DNA from: Geobacter sp. | GTDB lineage: Bacteria; Desulfobacterota; Desulfuromonadia; Geobacterales; Geobacteraceae | Direction: 5' to 3' | Assembly: GCA_027356255.1 (NCBI GenBank) | Contig: DAIEGL010000021.1 | Span: forward strand, 1-36,458 | DNA: 36,458 bases | Shown here: piece after piece, positions 28,001-35,898 of the stretch | Position numbering within the stretch: position 1 is the first letter of the stretch | How the letters are laid out: the number at the start of each line of letters is the position of its first letter | Notes under the pieces: model-generated | Databases searched by the model: none | Told to the model about the DNA's origin: nothing | The model's input: the letters and a program-made list of their open reading frames with translations, nothing else | Program-made: the position numbers and the translations under genes

Positions 28001-28912
28001 GGGAACGGGACCGCTCCGACCGGTTACCAGCTGGAGTTTAAGCAGGGGGATAACTGGGGTGTCGTTGCCAGGATTCCTTACGGAACCAACAGCTACACCC
28101 TGTCGGGGATGCTTGGCGCCGGAGGAAGCGGCATCTTCCGTGTGCGTCCCTACAAGCTCCTGGCCGATGATTTCTCGTCCGGGATCAATCCGGCAATCTG
28201 GTCGCAACGGGTGATCATTAGGGATCCAAGCAACCTGACGGTGGTGGATAACCAAACCCCGCCGCTCGACTTTACGACATCGAACGGCAATTCATCCATA
28301 GTCGCTGCGAACGGAGTGGTCACCTTGAGCGAATCGTCGAGCGGAAACGGTGCTGCCAACAGCTGGAACTCGGCGCGGCTGTTTCTGGCAGATGTCACGC
28401 CGCTCTTAGGCGACTTCGATTTTTCGACGAAGCTCCGCCTCCCGGCCGGGGAGGTGACCGGGAACCAGTACCACGTCTATGCCCGGCTCCAATTCAACAT
28501 GCCTGCAACTGCCGGAAGCAGCGCCCGAAACAACTTCTTCTACATCGGACGGTACGGCTCGACGGCCAATGGATACGAAATCTGCTGGACTCTGGATGGG
28601 GTCGGTTATTGTAACAGTGCGAATGCCGACAATACGTCCGGGGGATTGCGGATCACCAGGATCGGGCGGACGGTGACCGGCTGGGTTGCCAATGGCGCGG
28701 GGAATGGTTGGCAACCGTTCCAGAGCAATGCCGAATTCCAGGCGGCGCCCGGTTACTACGGCATGGTCTCACAATTCCTTGCCAGGAGCGAGGCCATGGC
28801 GCTTGTCACCGAGCTGGACGATACCGTGCTGATCGGGGGGATCACCTCGCCGTCCAACGATGTGACCGTTACCATGCCTGCCTACGTCAACGGGCAGAAC
28901 TCGTGTCCGTAA
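22052..28912 (+). CDS. Giant exported protein: two beta-propeller-like blocks, about 11 Fn3 domains, C-terminal lectin-like domain
   Basis: A 2286-aa protein beginning 13 nt after the cytochrome. Signal peptide MRRLITSIAILLALATPVLA. Layout by eye: first SBBP-type beta-propeller repeats, about residues 30-535 (units like DVYVAGYxxN, AVDPAGDVYVAAT); one Fn3 (537-632); second propeller block (640-1080, for example DAAGDVYVAGYVTDAAT); about ten Fn3 units (1085-2030) with recurring GLAPNTxYxYRxxA strands; and a C-terminal beta-sandwich (about 2035-2286) beginning DDFSSGINPAIWS, like LamG/DUF1349 folds. Cysteines are absent from the propellers but paired in several Fn3 units, suggesting disulfides. 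No haem motif and no membrane anchor. Start: weak GAGAAAGAG before ATG 22052; an open frame extends to 22010. It contains runs of 8, 8 and 9 G. A surface scaffold or adhesin partner for the cytochrome is inferred. Confidence 0.85.
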   Translation: MRRLITSIAILLALATPVLASGGGDLPGHPLIDFRKGKQESRAAAIVPASGATVVTGYQSLAGDGNDDVYTVKYAADGAVVWRVAYDAGGGSDQGLAVTIDKSGDAIVVASVMNAGNYDVYVVRYRDNGTGTPAVVWSRTWSGAAGRTDIPQAVAYDPVNDRVYVAGYSNNGNNDDYLLLAFNNSATGDNPPLWTKTYDAGGADRAYAVAVSPDGNGIALTGESSNGTDLDLVTVLWDAAGGQLRVWPKSGAGSYNDRGTALAFTPAGNVVVAGYLTNGRGDDLYSAELAAGSATPLWEAVYDAGFDDQPDAVAVDPAGDVYVAATAGVLPAFSKLFVVKYHKNGTAVPDTVWATTYDAGSINASGASALAVDPAGGVFVAGWRDYAGVKRVVTAKFSRKNGRLLWDREWSGVNGNSSRPVGIGLAGQGVVTAAWTDRTQPLDGGTQAATGGSKTSLQNGAKSWGADQWAGYTLYMASGLNKDIFRRIQGNDATIITLSATQALPYAVAGGDLYYLYDKDDIDYVVLRQDKGTLDPPTGLAAQVLNNTSVRLSFFDNTETETGFKVDVKIGENGTWSQDAYTMPAPDQPGTGIVTFDVTGLLPDTNYYFRVKAYDGTGSGDLSGEANALTRVATYALPALTYVYADPAAGDDQANDIASFSGGAVVLTGTIHADQNGAGAPSKDYYTVKLNRNTFAVLWQDRRDGGYDEDDDAVAVTVDPNLETVVTGSSSQSVSGVGNIPSVWTHKYPFSPTIDGALEATPSWTDQLNGAGKLSDHADAVAVQGVSPYAVAVAGHGNADLSNVDYYVRKLSATGTVLFTAQGHLGGNEYPAAVSLDAAGNVFIAGRVELAGNNDWFVAKLDGVSGTVLWSDTYGGSGDDRALSLTTDAAGDVYVAGYVTDAATGFTNQVVIKYWGGATGIADRRWVRIYPVGTPAGNSAARKIAYDSFDNEIVVAGEVYRGANDRDLAVLRYDTAGTLLWESELSRPGTDEVLTGLSLDPSGYIYIAGDTGVSPNTDIVAAIYTSGGDYVKSFLYNGAAGKEDHAAAISANKFGEGFVAGYTMSDAGDRNFLALKIVNDLVVMPHTPLAVAEADSSRIDLSWTNVTAGTSPYLKRSVQGGGTWVDPSGTVNGKLAADAASFVDTGLAPNTSYCWRLYAELNSVTTRYSEFCATTTLAKPAAPVITNPSPATTNSLHVSWPNIAGNTGYLLERKTGAGGTYATVATLAADTPSYDDAGLSTATNYYYRLSVQNVAGWSLASQDSAPAYTAPNPISSWSGASAPDATHANLSWYYPGSEFTGIRVQRKPAGGSWTEAGIAGRVFSYGDSGLAPNTAYTYRIYLNYNGVENPTPSPEIVVTTPLVPPTLLSAAPLTATTYTATWTQVAGNTGYDLVGKSCPASASVAQILANPSTSCWGTIYTNAMPADALSGSGGGTLDPYYRGWYVSVRTKSGATTSADSNGIVVFPPLAVTLSNIDIPASNQLRPSWTDTYEDNFDVQRRPPSGTWETVATGIAANTLNWLDTTVTNGSQYCYRVRAYTAAGGPAEAWSNELCQTAQAPPAKPSLSLSTPTATDIRLDWDNTNFPTAMNFDVYLNSYLYSSGGTPETYPGYWGGWWKQTTVSCSTATCSYTYPAGRGPGIQAFVRMSYFGTVIDSQTISPSYGYAQTMPSPPGIASTSSSDSSITVSCGRVEQAYGYNIYYKKAADGAWSGPLSAPRSWNPPPYTITGLAAGTQYQVKVESVGKSTESNDAVAKNVWTLSSAPTITGISGVSADQATLSWTPSAGATSYKLERSSDNATWTLVTSQNVLSYADSGLSPGMTYWYRVKAVNAGGDSAPSASASTTTIPATAGVPLLITRSDNRITVGIRLVKGATGYKIYRKDGGSGSGQNLAATINVPYAEWFCGSDISTIACASPVAKIFDYDDSAALIANTAYCYSLVAFNGSGEAAMGPEYCGATSPYGPATLNAVPLSPYKVQFSITPGNGTAPTGYQLEFKQGDNWGVVARIPYGTNSYTLSGMLGAGGSGIFRVRPYKLLADDFSSGINPAIWSQRVIIRDPSNLTVVDNQTPPLDFTTSNGNSSIVAANGVVTLSESSSGNGAANSWNSARLFLADVTPLLGDFDFSTKLRLPAGEVTGNQYHVYARLQFNMPATAGSSARNNFFYIGRYGSTANGYEICWTLDGVGYCNSANADNTSGGLRITRIGRTVTGWVANGAGNGWQPFQSNAEFQAAPGYYGMVSQFLARSEAMALVTELDDTVLIGGITSPSNDVTVTMPAYVNGQNSCP

Positions 28913-28926
28913 GGGGGGGCGAGTTT

Positions 28927-29814
28927 ATGGAAGCAAGATGGAAATCCGCGTTCGTCAGGTTCCTCTTCCTCTGGTTGGTCTCCACGGGGTATGCACATGC
29001 GGGCGGCCTCGTCACGGGACAGCTCGCGCCCGAACAGGAGCCGCTCCGCTGCGCCGTCTTTGCCTATGAAGCCGACAAGGCGCCCACGTCGCCTTACGCT
29101 GCGCCTTTGTTTGCCGCTCCCTGCGCCCCTGACGGGAGCTTCAGCATGATGCTGCCGGAGGGGACGTACCTGATTGGCGCCGGTATCAGCATCGGCGGGC
29201 ATACGTGGGCCGCCCAGCCCGATCCGGCTCGTCGCCTGCCGCTGGTTGGCCTGCAGGCGCAAAAGATCATCGTCCGCAACGGGCTGAACTACAGGTTGAA
29301 GGCTGCGCCTGCGGCCGACAGTCGGCTTGCGTTGATTGCGCATGCCGGGGAGCAGCCAACGGTCGAACTGTCTCCGCCCGATGTCCGGCGGACGGCGACC
29401 GTCACGCTCACTGGGTTGGTTCGCGACAAAGCCGGCCGACCGCTTGCCAATGCTGTCGTCCAACTCCGGGAACCGGGAAACGGCGGGACGGCGACCGGTC
29501 GGCCACGCTACCTGAGTGCCCCCACAGATGCCGGTGGGAAGTATCGTATCGAAGGGGCGGCGCCGGAGCGCTATGTGGTCTGTGCGTTCAAGTCTGACCC
29601 CGACCAGGGCCTCCTTACCGGTGAGTCTGCGTCGCTCGACTTGGCGGATCCGACGGTCCCGCTTGCCATCGACGTGTTCATCCGACATGATATCAACGCC
29701 CCCATGCCGGCGCATCGGGAAACGACGACCGCTGCCGGAAACGGTGATGCTTCGGCCGGCGACGCGACCAAGCGGGTTGAGCCGTTGCGGGGCCCCTCTG
29801 CTGATCCCTTCTGA
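28927..29814 (+). CDS. Exported protein with carboxypeptidase-regulatory-like domain
   Basis: A 295-aa protein, third gene of the module, 14 nt after the giant Fn3 gene. Signal peptide MEARWKSAFVRFLFLWLVST then GYAHAGG. The first part (about residues 25-135) looks like a transthyretin-like beta-sandwich: GLVTGQLAPEQEPLRCAVFA with FSMMLPEGTYLIGAG. The second part (about 160-260) is a clearer CarboxypepD_reg-like domain: VTLTGLVRDKAGRPLANAVVQL, then TDAGGKYRIEGAAPERYVV. The tail is low-complexity and hydrophilic. AAGGGGGG upstream supports ATG 28927; the frame is open further upstream inside the previous gene, without a good site. Such domains often act as small carbohydrate- or protein-binding modules on the surface. 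No enzyme motif is seen. Confidence 0.8.
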   Translation: MEARWKSAFVRFLFLWLVSTGYAHAGGLVTGQLAPEQEPLRCAVFAYEADKAPTSPYAAPLFAAPCAPDGSFSMMLPEGTYLIGAGISIGGHTWAAQPDPARRLPLVGLQAQKIIVRNGLNYRLKAAPAADSRLALIAHAGEQPTVELSPPDVRRTATVTLTGLVRDKAGRPLANAVVQLREPGNGGTATGRPRYLSAPTDAGGKYRIEGAAPERYVVCAFKSDPDQGLLTGESASLDLADPTVPLAIDVFIRHDINAPMPAHRETTTAAGNGDASAGDATKRVEPLRGPSADPF

Positions 29815-30017
29815 TTCTATTCTTCATTGCGAATAATCGGCGCCGGTCGCCTGTCGCCGGCCCAGATTACTTTCACCGCGATCCACCGATTGTTTCAGCA
29901 CATCAAACTTTCCTTTGAGCGTTATAACGCCTTTTTATTGCCATTTTATTGCTGTTGACAGTCGAATGATAATGTATTATTTTCATTTTTCACTTTTTTC
30001 TGACAGATGAGGTCGTC
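29815..30017. other. Gap between the cytochrome module and ilvD
   Basis: A 203-bp region. It contains a GC hairpin without a T-run (GCCGG and CCGGC near 29843-29864) and, at 29919-29930, the perfect 12-bp palindrome GCGTTATAACGC followed by CTTTTTATT. The palindrome may be a weak terminator for the module or an operator. The ilvD promoter candidate follows. Confidence 0.4.
29955..29983 (+). promoter_or_regulatory. Candidate sigma-70 promoter for the ilv operon
   Basis: A perfect TTGACA (29955-29960) and TATTTT (29978-29983) are 17 nt apart. A better-looking TATTAT at 29975 is only 14 nt away. The leader would be about 28 nt, too short for a leader-peptide attenuator or T-box. Confidence 0.5.
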
Positions 30018-31679
30018 ATGCGCAGTGATACGATAAAAAAAGGGCTGGAGCGGACTCCGCACCGGGCGCTTTTGAAGGGGACCGGCGTCCCGCAGAGCGA
30101 GATGGACAAACCGTTCATCGGAGTTGCCACCAGTTTTACCGACCTGATCCCCGGGCATGTGGGGATGCGGGACCTGGAGCGCTTCATTGAAAAGGGTATC
30201 CACACCGGCGGGGGGTACGCCTTCTTTTTCGGCATTCCCGGCGTCTGCGACGGCATTTCCATGGGGCACAAGGGGATGCATTATTCGCTCCCGACCCGCG
30301 AGCTTATCGCCGACATGGTGGAGTCGGTGGCCGAGGCCCATCGCCTCGACGGCCTGGTGCTTCTGACCAATTGCGACAAGATCACCCCGGGCATGCTGAT
30401 GGCTGCTGCCCGTCTCGATATCCCCTGTATCGTCGTCACGGCTGGGCCTATGATGAGCGGCCGCGGCGATGGGGGACGGAAATACTCATTTGTCACCGAC
30501 ACCTTTGAGGCCATGGCCCGCTACAAGGCCGGGGTCATCGACGAGCAGGAGCTGAAGGTCTGCGAGGACAATGCCTGCCCCGGCATGGGTTCCTGCCAGG
30601 GGCTCTTCACTGCCAACACCATGGCGATCCTCACTGAAACTCTGGGGATGAGTCTCCCCCGCTGCGGCACCGCCCTGGCGGTATCTGCCTTGAAGCGGCG
30701 TATCGCCTTTGCCTCCGGCGAGCGCATCGTCGATCTGGTAAGGAACAACGTGACCCCCCGCAGCATCCTCACCCGCGCGGCATTCGAAAACGCCATACGG
30801 GTCGATCTGGCTCTCGGCGGTTCATCTAACACCGTGCTCCATCTCCTCGCCATTGCCCATGAGGCGGGTGTTGAACTCCCGCTGGAAACCTTCGACATCC
30901 TGGCCAAGGAAACCCCCCAGCTCGCCTCGATGAACCCGGCCGGGGAGTATTTCATGGAGGACCTGGACGCTGCCGGCGGGGTTGCCGGGGTGCTCATGCA
31001 GCTGGGAGACAAGATCAAGGACAATCCGACGGTGATGGGTTTGACTACTTTGCAGCTGGCCGCCAGCATTGCCGGTGTGGACGAGTCGGTCATCCATCCA
31101 TTGACTGATCCGGTGAAGAAGGAGGGGGGGATCGCCATCCTGTTCGGCAACATTGCACCCAAGGGGGCGGTGGTCAAGCAGTCGGGCGTTTCGGCCCCGA
31201 TGATGAAGTTTACCGGCACGGCCCGCTGCTTTGACTCGGAAGAGGCGGCCATGGCGGCCCTGATGAACGACGATATCAAGCCGGGAGACCTGGTGGTCAT
31301 CCGCTACGAAGGCCCCAAAGGGGGGCCGGGGATGCGGGAGATGCTGGCGCCGACCGCCGCCCTCATGGGGCTTGGCCTGGGTGACTCCGTGGCGCTCATC
31401 ACCGACGGCCGTTTTTCCGGCGGAACCCGCGGCCCTTGCATCGGTCACATTTCGCCGGAAGCGGCGGAAGGTGGTCCGATAGCCCTCGTGGAGGACGGCG
31501 ACCGGATCGAGCTGGACATCCCCGGCCGCAGGCTGGACCTGCTGGTTGACGAGCAGACGCTGGCCGAGCGCCGCGCCCGCTGGCAGGCGCCTGAGCCGAA
31601 GATCAAGACCGGCTGGCTGGCCCGGTATGCCAAGGTTGTTACTTCGGCGTACACCGGGGCGGTGACAACGGCGGAGTAA
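30018..31679 (+). CDS. ilvD: Dihydroxy-acid dehydratase
   Basis: A 553-aa iron-sulfur enzyme that dehydrates dihydroxy-isovalerate and its methylvalerate homologue, the third shared step of valine and isoleucine synthesis. Cluster and active-site motifs are intact: [57 protein letters not shown] and the C-terminal [24 protein letters not shown] six bases before the ATG is a good ribosome binding site. First gene of ilvD-ilvB-ilvN-ilvC, in line with pathway order except that the enzyme for the last of the three steps comes first. Confidence 0.97.
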   Translation: MRSDTIKKGLERTPHRALLKGTGVPQSEMDKPFIGVATSFTDLIPGHVGMRDLERFIEKGIHTGGGYAFFFGIPGVCDGISMGHKGMHYSLPTRELIADMVESVAEAHRLDGLVLLTNCDKITPGMLMAAARLDIPCIVVTAGPMMSGRGDGGRKYSFVTDTFEAMARYKAGVIDEQELKVCEDNACPGMGSCQGLFTANTMAILTETLGMSLPRCGTALAVSALKRRIAFASGERIVDLVRNNVTPRSILTRAAFENAIRVDLALGGSSNTVLHLLAIAHEAGVELPLETFDILAKETPQLASMNPAGEYFMEDLDAAGGVAGVLMQLGDKIKDNPTVMGLTTLQLAASIAGVDESVIHPLTDPVKKEGGIAILFGNIAPKGAVVKQSGVSAPMMKFTGTARCFDSEEAAMAALMNDDIKPGDLVVIRYEGPKGGPGMREMLAPTAALMGLGLGDSVALITDGRFSGGTRGPCIGHISPEAAEGGPIALVEDGDRIELDIPGRRLDLLVDEQTLAERRARWQAPEPKIKTGWLARYAKVVTSAYTGAVTTAE

Positions 31680-31742
31680 TGGATACGGGTTGCAGGCGCG
31701 GGCCGAAGAGAACGGCCTGCCCATTGTTCTGGAGGTTTTGCT

Positions 31743-33443
31743 ATGAAAATGAATGGGGCGAAAATTTTACTGGAGTGTCTCAAGCTGGAAGGGGTGGATA
31801 CCGTCTTCGGCTATCCCGGCGGCACGGTAATCAACCTCTACGATGAACTGTTCTCCTTCAAGGAGATACGGCACATCCTCCCCAGGCACGAGCAGGCAGG
31901 GGTCCATGCTGCCGACGGCTATGCACGGGCGACCGGCAAGGTCGGCGTGGCCATTGCCACGTCGGGCCCCGGTGCTACCAACACCATCACCGGCATTGCC
32001 ACCGCCTACATGGATTCCATTCCGATGGTGATCATCACCGGCCAGGTGCCCACGGCGCTCATCGGCAACGATGCCTTTCAGGAGGCGGACATCATCGGCA
32101 TTACCCGTCCATGCACCAAGCACAACTTCCTGGTGAAGGATGTCAAGGACCTTGCCCTGATAGTGAAGAAGGCATTTTACATTGCCCGCACCGGACGGCC
32201 GGGACCGGTCCTCATCGATCTCCCCAAGGACGTGCAGATCGCTACCACCGAATTCAAATACCCCGACACGGTCGAGATTCGCGGCTACAAGCCGACCATC
32301 GAGGGGCATCCCAAACAGGTGGAGAAGGCGGTTTCCCTGATCCTGGCGGCCAAGCGGCCGGTCATCTATGTCGGGGGCGGCGTGATCCTGGGGAATGCGG
32401 CCGAGGAGCTGACCACGCTCGGGAGACGTCTTGAAACGCCAGTGACCACCACGTTGATGGGGCTCGGCTCCTTTCCCGAAGAGGATCCGCTTTCACTCGG
32501 ACTACTCGGCATGCACGGCACCTACTACGCAAACATGGCGGTTTCCAACTGCGACCTTCTGGTGGCGGTAGGGGCGCGATTCGACGACCGGGTGACCGGA
32601 AAGATAGCGTCCTTTGCCCCCCATGCAAAGATTATCCATATAGACGTGGACCCCACCTCCATCAAGAAAAACGTCCGAGTTGACCTCCCCATCGTCGGTG
32701 ACGTGAAAGACGTGCTGACACAGATATTGAAGGTCCTCGAAGAGCAGGCGGACAAACTGGAAGCCTTCAAGAAAGCGATTGTTCCATGGTCTGAGGAGAT
32801 CGAAGGGTGGAAGGCCCGGCACCCCATGGGTTACAAGCAGGCCGCCACCGTCATCAAACCGCAGTTCGTCATTCAAAAGCTGCGGGAGCTCTCCGATCCC
32901 GATGCCATCGTGGCAACGGATGTGGGGCAGCACCAGATGTGGACCGCGCAGTTCTTCAAGTTCAACAGGCCGAGGACGCTCCTCTCCTCCGGCGGTCTAG
33001 GCACCATGGGGTACGGACTCCCCGCTGCCATGGGCGCCCAGGCTGCATTCCCCGACCGGCAGGTGATCGTCGTCTGCGGCGACGGCGGTTTCCAGATGAA
33101 TCTCCAGGAACTGGCGACCCTGGTACAGAACCGGCTGGCAGTGAAGATCTGCATCCTCAACAACAACTTTCTCGGCATGGTGCGCCAGTGGCAGGAGCTG
33201 TTCTTTGACAAACGCTACTCCCAGACCTGCATGGAGCTTCCGATCGACTTCATCAAGCTCGCTGAGGCGTTCGGCGCCAAGGGGTTCCAGGCGACCAAGC
33301 CCGACGAGGTGGAATCGGTCATTAAGAAAGGATTCGCAACACCGGGGCCGGTGATTATGGAGTTCAAAGTCGCCCGCGAGGAGAAGGTCCTCCCTATGGT
33401 CCCTGCGGGGGCATCGCTGACGGAGATGGTGCTCGCATCCTGA
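31743..33443 (+). CDS. ilvB: Acetolactate synthase, large (catalytic) subunit
   Basis: A 566-aa ThDP/FAD enzyme that condenses pyruvate with pyruvate or 2-ketobutyrate. N-terminal ThDP-binding Pyr domain with the catalytic glutamate in [20 protein letters not shown], a central FAD/TPP-M domain ([15 protein letters not shown]), and the C-terminal PP domain with the Mg-ThDP motif [12 protein letters not shown] ending in ILNNN. GGAGG stands 8 nt before the ATG. It precedes its regulatory subunit gene ilvN by 84 nt, a gap holding two small hairpins. Confidence 0.97.
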   Translation: MKMNGAKILLECLKLEGVDTVFGYPGGTVINLYDELFSFKEIRHILPRHEQAGVHAADGYARATGKVGVAIATSGPGATNTITGIATAYMDSIPMVIITGQVPTALIGNDAFQEADIIGITRPCTKHNFLVKDVKDLALIVKKAFYIARTGRPGPVLIDLPKDVQIATTEFKYPDTVEIRGYKPTIEGHPKQVEKAVSLILAAKRPVIYVGGGVILGNAAEELTTLGRRLETPVTTTLMGLGSFPEEDPLSLGLLGMHGTYYANMAVSNCDLLVAVGARFDDRVTGKIASFAPHAKIIHIDVDPTSIKKNVRVDLPIVGDVKDVLTQILKVLEEQADKLEAFKKAIVPWSEEIEGWKARHPMGYKQAATVIKPQFVIQKLRELSDPDAIVATDVGQHQMWTAQFFKFNRPRTLLSSGGLGTMGYGLPAAMGAQAAFPDRQVIVVCGDGGFQMNLQELATLVQNRLAVKICILNNNFLGMVRQWQELFFDKRYSQTCMELPIDFIKLAEAFGAKGFQATKPDEVESVIKKGFATPGPVIMEFKVAREEKVLPMVPAGASLTEMVLAS

Positions 33444-33459
33444 TGTCATGTTCTGTAAG

Positions 33460-33498
33460 GGGGCCTGTTAGCCCCATTGTTTTGGCAGACCTGGAGCC
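33460..33498 (+). other. Two tandem hairpins between ilvB and ilvN
   Basis: GGGGC-ctgtta-GCCCC (33460-33475), followed by ATTGTTTT, and then GGCAG paired with CTGCC (33484-33502 area). The first is terminator-like but weak and lies inside an operon, so it may adjust the ratio of catalytic to regulatory subunit by partial termination or by RNA processing. Confidence 0.4.
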
Positions 33499-33527
33499 TG
33501 CCTTAGAGTCGATTTCGGAGGGTTTTC

Positions 33528-34019
33528 ATGAAACATACCATAGCCGTCCTAGTGGAAAATGAATTCGGCGTCCTTTCCCGTGTTGCCGGGCTTTTCTCCG
33601 GCCGCGGGTTCAATATCGATTCCTTGTCGGTGGCGCCCACCAACGACGAGACCATATCGCGGATGACCATCGTCACCCGCGGCGATGAACAGATCATGGA
33701 GCAGATAACCAAGCAGCTGAACAAGCTGATAGACGTGATAAAGGTCATCGACTTTGTGGACGGTAGCGCCATCGAACGGGAAATGGCCCTCATCAAAGTT
33801 ACGGCCGAGGACGAGAGCCGGGCCGAGGTGCTCAGGATCGTCGATATTTTCCGGGCAAAGATCATAGATGTGACGCCCAGGTCTTACACGATCGAGGCGA
33901 CCGGTGCGCCGGCCAAAATCGATGCGATCCTGGAACTGCTCCGCCCGCTGGGGCTGAAGGAGCTGGTGCGGACCGGCTCTGTGGCCATCGGCCGGGGCGC
34001 CAAAGGGTGGAAAGGTTAA
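33528..34019 (+). CDS. ilvN: Acetolactate synthase, small (regulatory) subunit
   Basis: A 163-aa regulatory subunit, of IlvH length. The N-terminal ACT domain shows the valine-binding region: HTIAVLVENEFGVLSRVAGL followed by FSGRGFNIDSLSVAPT. A second ACT-like C-terminal domain follows (ALIKVTAEDESRAEVLRIVDIF). It activates IlvB and confers feedback inhibition by valine in known systems. GGAGGG lies upstream of the ATG. The ilvN/ilvH name is a matter of convention. Confidence 0.95.
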   Translation: MKHTIAVLVENEFGVLSRVAGLFSGRGFNIDSLSVAPTNDETISRMTIVTRGDEQIMEQITKQLNKLIDVIKVIDFVDGSAIEREMALIKVTAEDESRAEVLRIVDIFRAKIIDVTPRSYTIEATGAPAKIDAILELLRPLGLKELVRTGSVAIGRGAKGWKG

Positions 34020-34103
34020 TTTGCAGCGGGGCAGGGCTCAACTCTGCCTCTGCTCGTACGGGAGCGCCGGAAGGGTGTTCCCGGAAAATTGCAGAATAAA
34101 TAA

Positions 34104-35135
<1,032 letters not shown>

Positions 35136-35155
35136 CGACTCCTTTCATTGCACGC

Positions 35156-35212
35156 GAGGCCGGATTCGGGCTATTATCGACAATTCCTGTCGCTAGCCCG
35201 GAGTCCGGCCTC
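35156..35212 (+). terminator. Large three-tier hairpin after ilvC
   Basis: Three nested perfect stems: GAGGCCGGA (35156-35164) with TCCGGCCTC (35204-35212), CGGGCTA (35167-35173) with TAGCCCG (35194-35200), and CGACA (35178-35182) with TGTCG (35188-35192), with small internal loops. Only TTT follows, so it is an atypical terminator or an RNA-processing/stability element separating ilvC from psd. Confidence 0.6.
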
Positions 35213-35256
35213 TTTGCAGTTAATACATGCATGAAATCTAAAGATAAGGAAGATTG

Positions 35257-35898
35257 ATGCGCAACAAAAACACCCCCATTGCAGCGGAAGGTTATCCATT
35301 CGTTGTGATTGCCGGTTTTATCACCCTGCTCTTTGCTCTCCTTGCCTGGAAGGTGCTCGCCGCTTTTTTTCTCGTTGTCACGCTGTTCATTGTCTTCTTT
35401 TTCCGAAACCCGCAGCGGACCCCACGGGGCGATGAGAATGCGGTCGTCTCCCCGGCGGACGGTGTCGTCATTTACCTGGGCAATGCCCATGAGAGCCATC
35501 TTGATGAGGAGATGGTGAAGATCAGCATCTTCATGTCGGTTTTCAATGTCCATATCAACCGCGTACCCGTTTCCGGCAGGGTCGTGGACAGTTTTTATCT
35601 GCCGGGGAAGTTCCTTGATGTCCGCAATGAGCGGGCCACCTTTGAAAATGAGCAGAACGGCCTGGTTCTGGAAACGGCGCGCGGGATAAAGATGGTCGTT
35701 GTCCAGGTTGCAGGGCTCATTGCCCGGCGCATTGTCTGTTATCCGAAAGTCGGCGACATGCTTCATCGCGGTCAGCGATACGGATTGATCCGCTTCGGCT
35801 CCCGGTTGGACGTCTACCTGCCGAAGGGCGTCGAGCTGCGCGTTTCCATGGGTGACAAAATCGTGGCCGGCGAAACCATTCTGGGGATTTTACCGTGA
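35257..35898 (+). CDS. psd: Phosphatidylserine decarboxylase proenzyme
   Basis: A 213-aa short-form Psd that makes phosphatidylethanolamine from phosphatidylserine. It cleaves itself to create a pyruvoyl group; the processing site is the Gly-Ser in LIRFGSRLDVYLPKG near residues 178-191. Two membrane segments occupy the N terminus (YPFVVIAGFITLLFALLAWK and the stretch after it), followed by VVSPADGVVIYLG and SVFNVHINRVPVSG. AAGGA (35246-35250) sits six bases before ATG 35257; the TTG directly before it is a less likely start. Its stop overlaps the pssA start (GTGA), so substrate-making and substrate-using enzymes are translationally coupled. Confidence 0.96.
   Translation: MRNKNTPIAAEGYPFVVIAGFITLLFALLAWKVLAAFFLVVTLFIVFFFRNPQRTPRGDENAVVSPADGVVIYLGNAHESHLDEEMVKISIFMSVFNVHINRVPVSGRVVDSFYLPGKFLDVRNERATFENEQNGLVLETARGIKMVVVQVAGLIARRIVCYPKVGDMLHRGQRYGLIRFGSRLDVYLPKGVELRVSMGDKIVAGETILGILP

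Noticed and set aside
29815-30017. A leader peptide or T-box attenuator before ilvD
   Set aside because: The predicted leader is only about 28 nt, with no run of Ile, Val or Leu codons and no T-box sequence.
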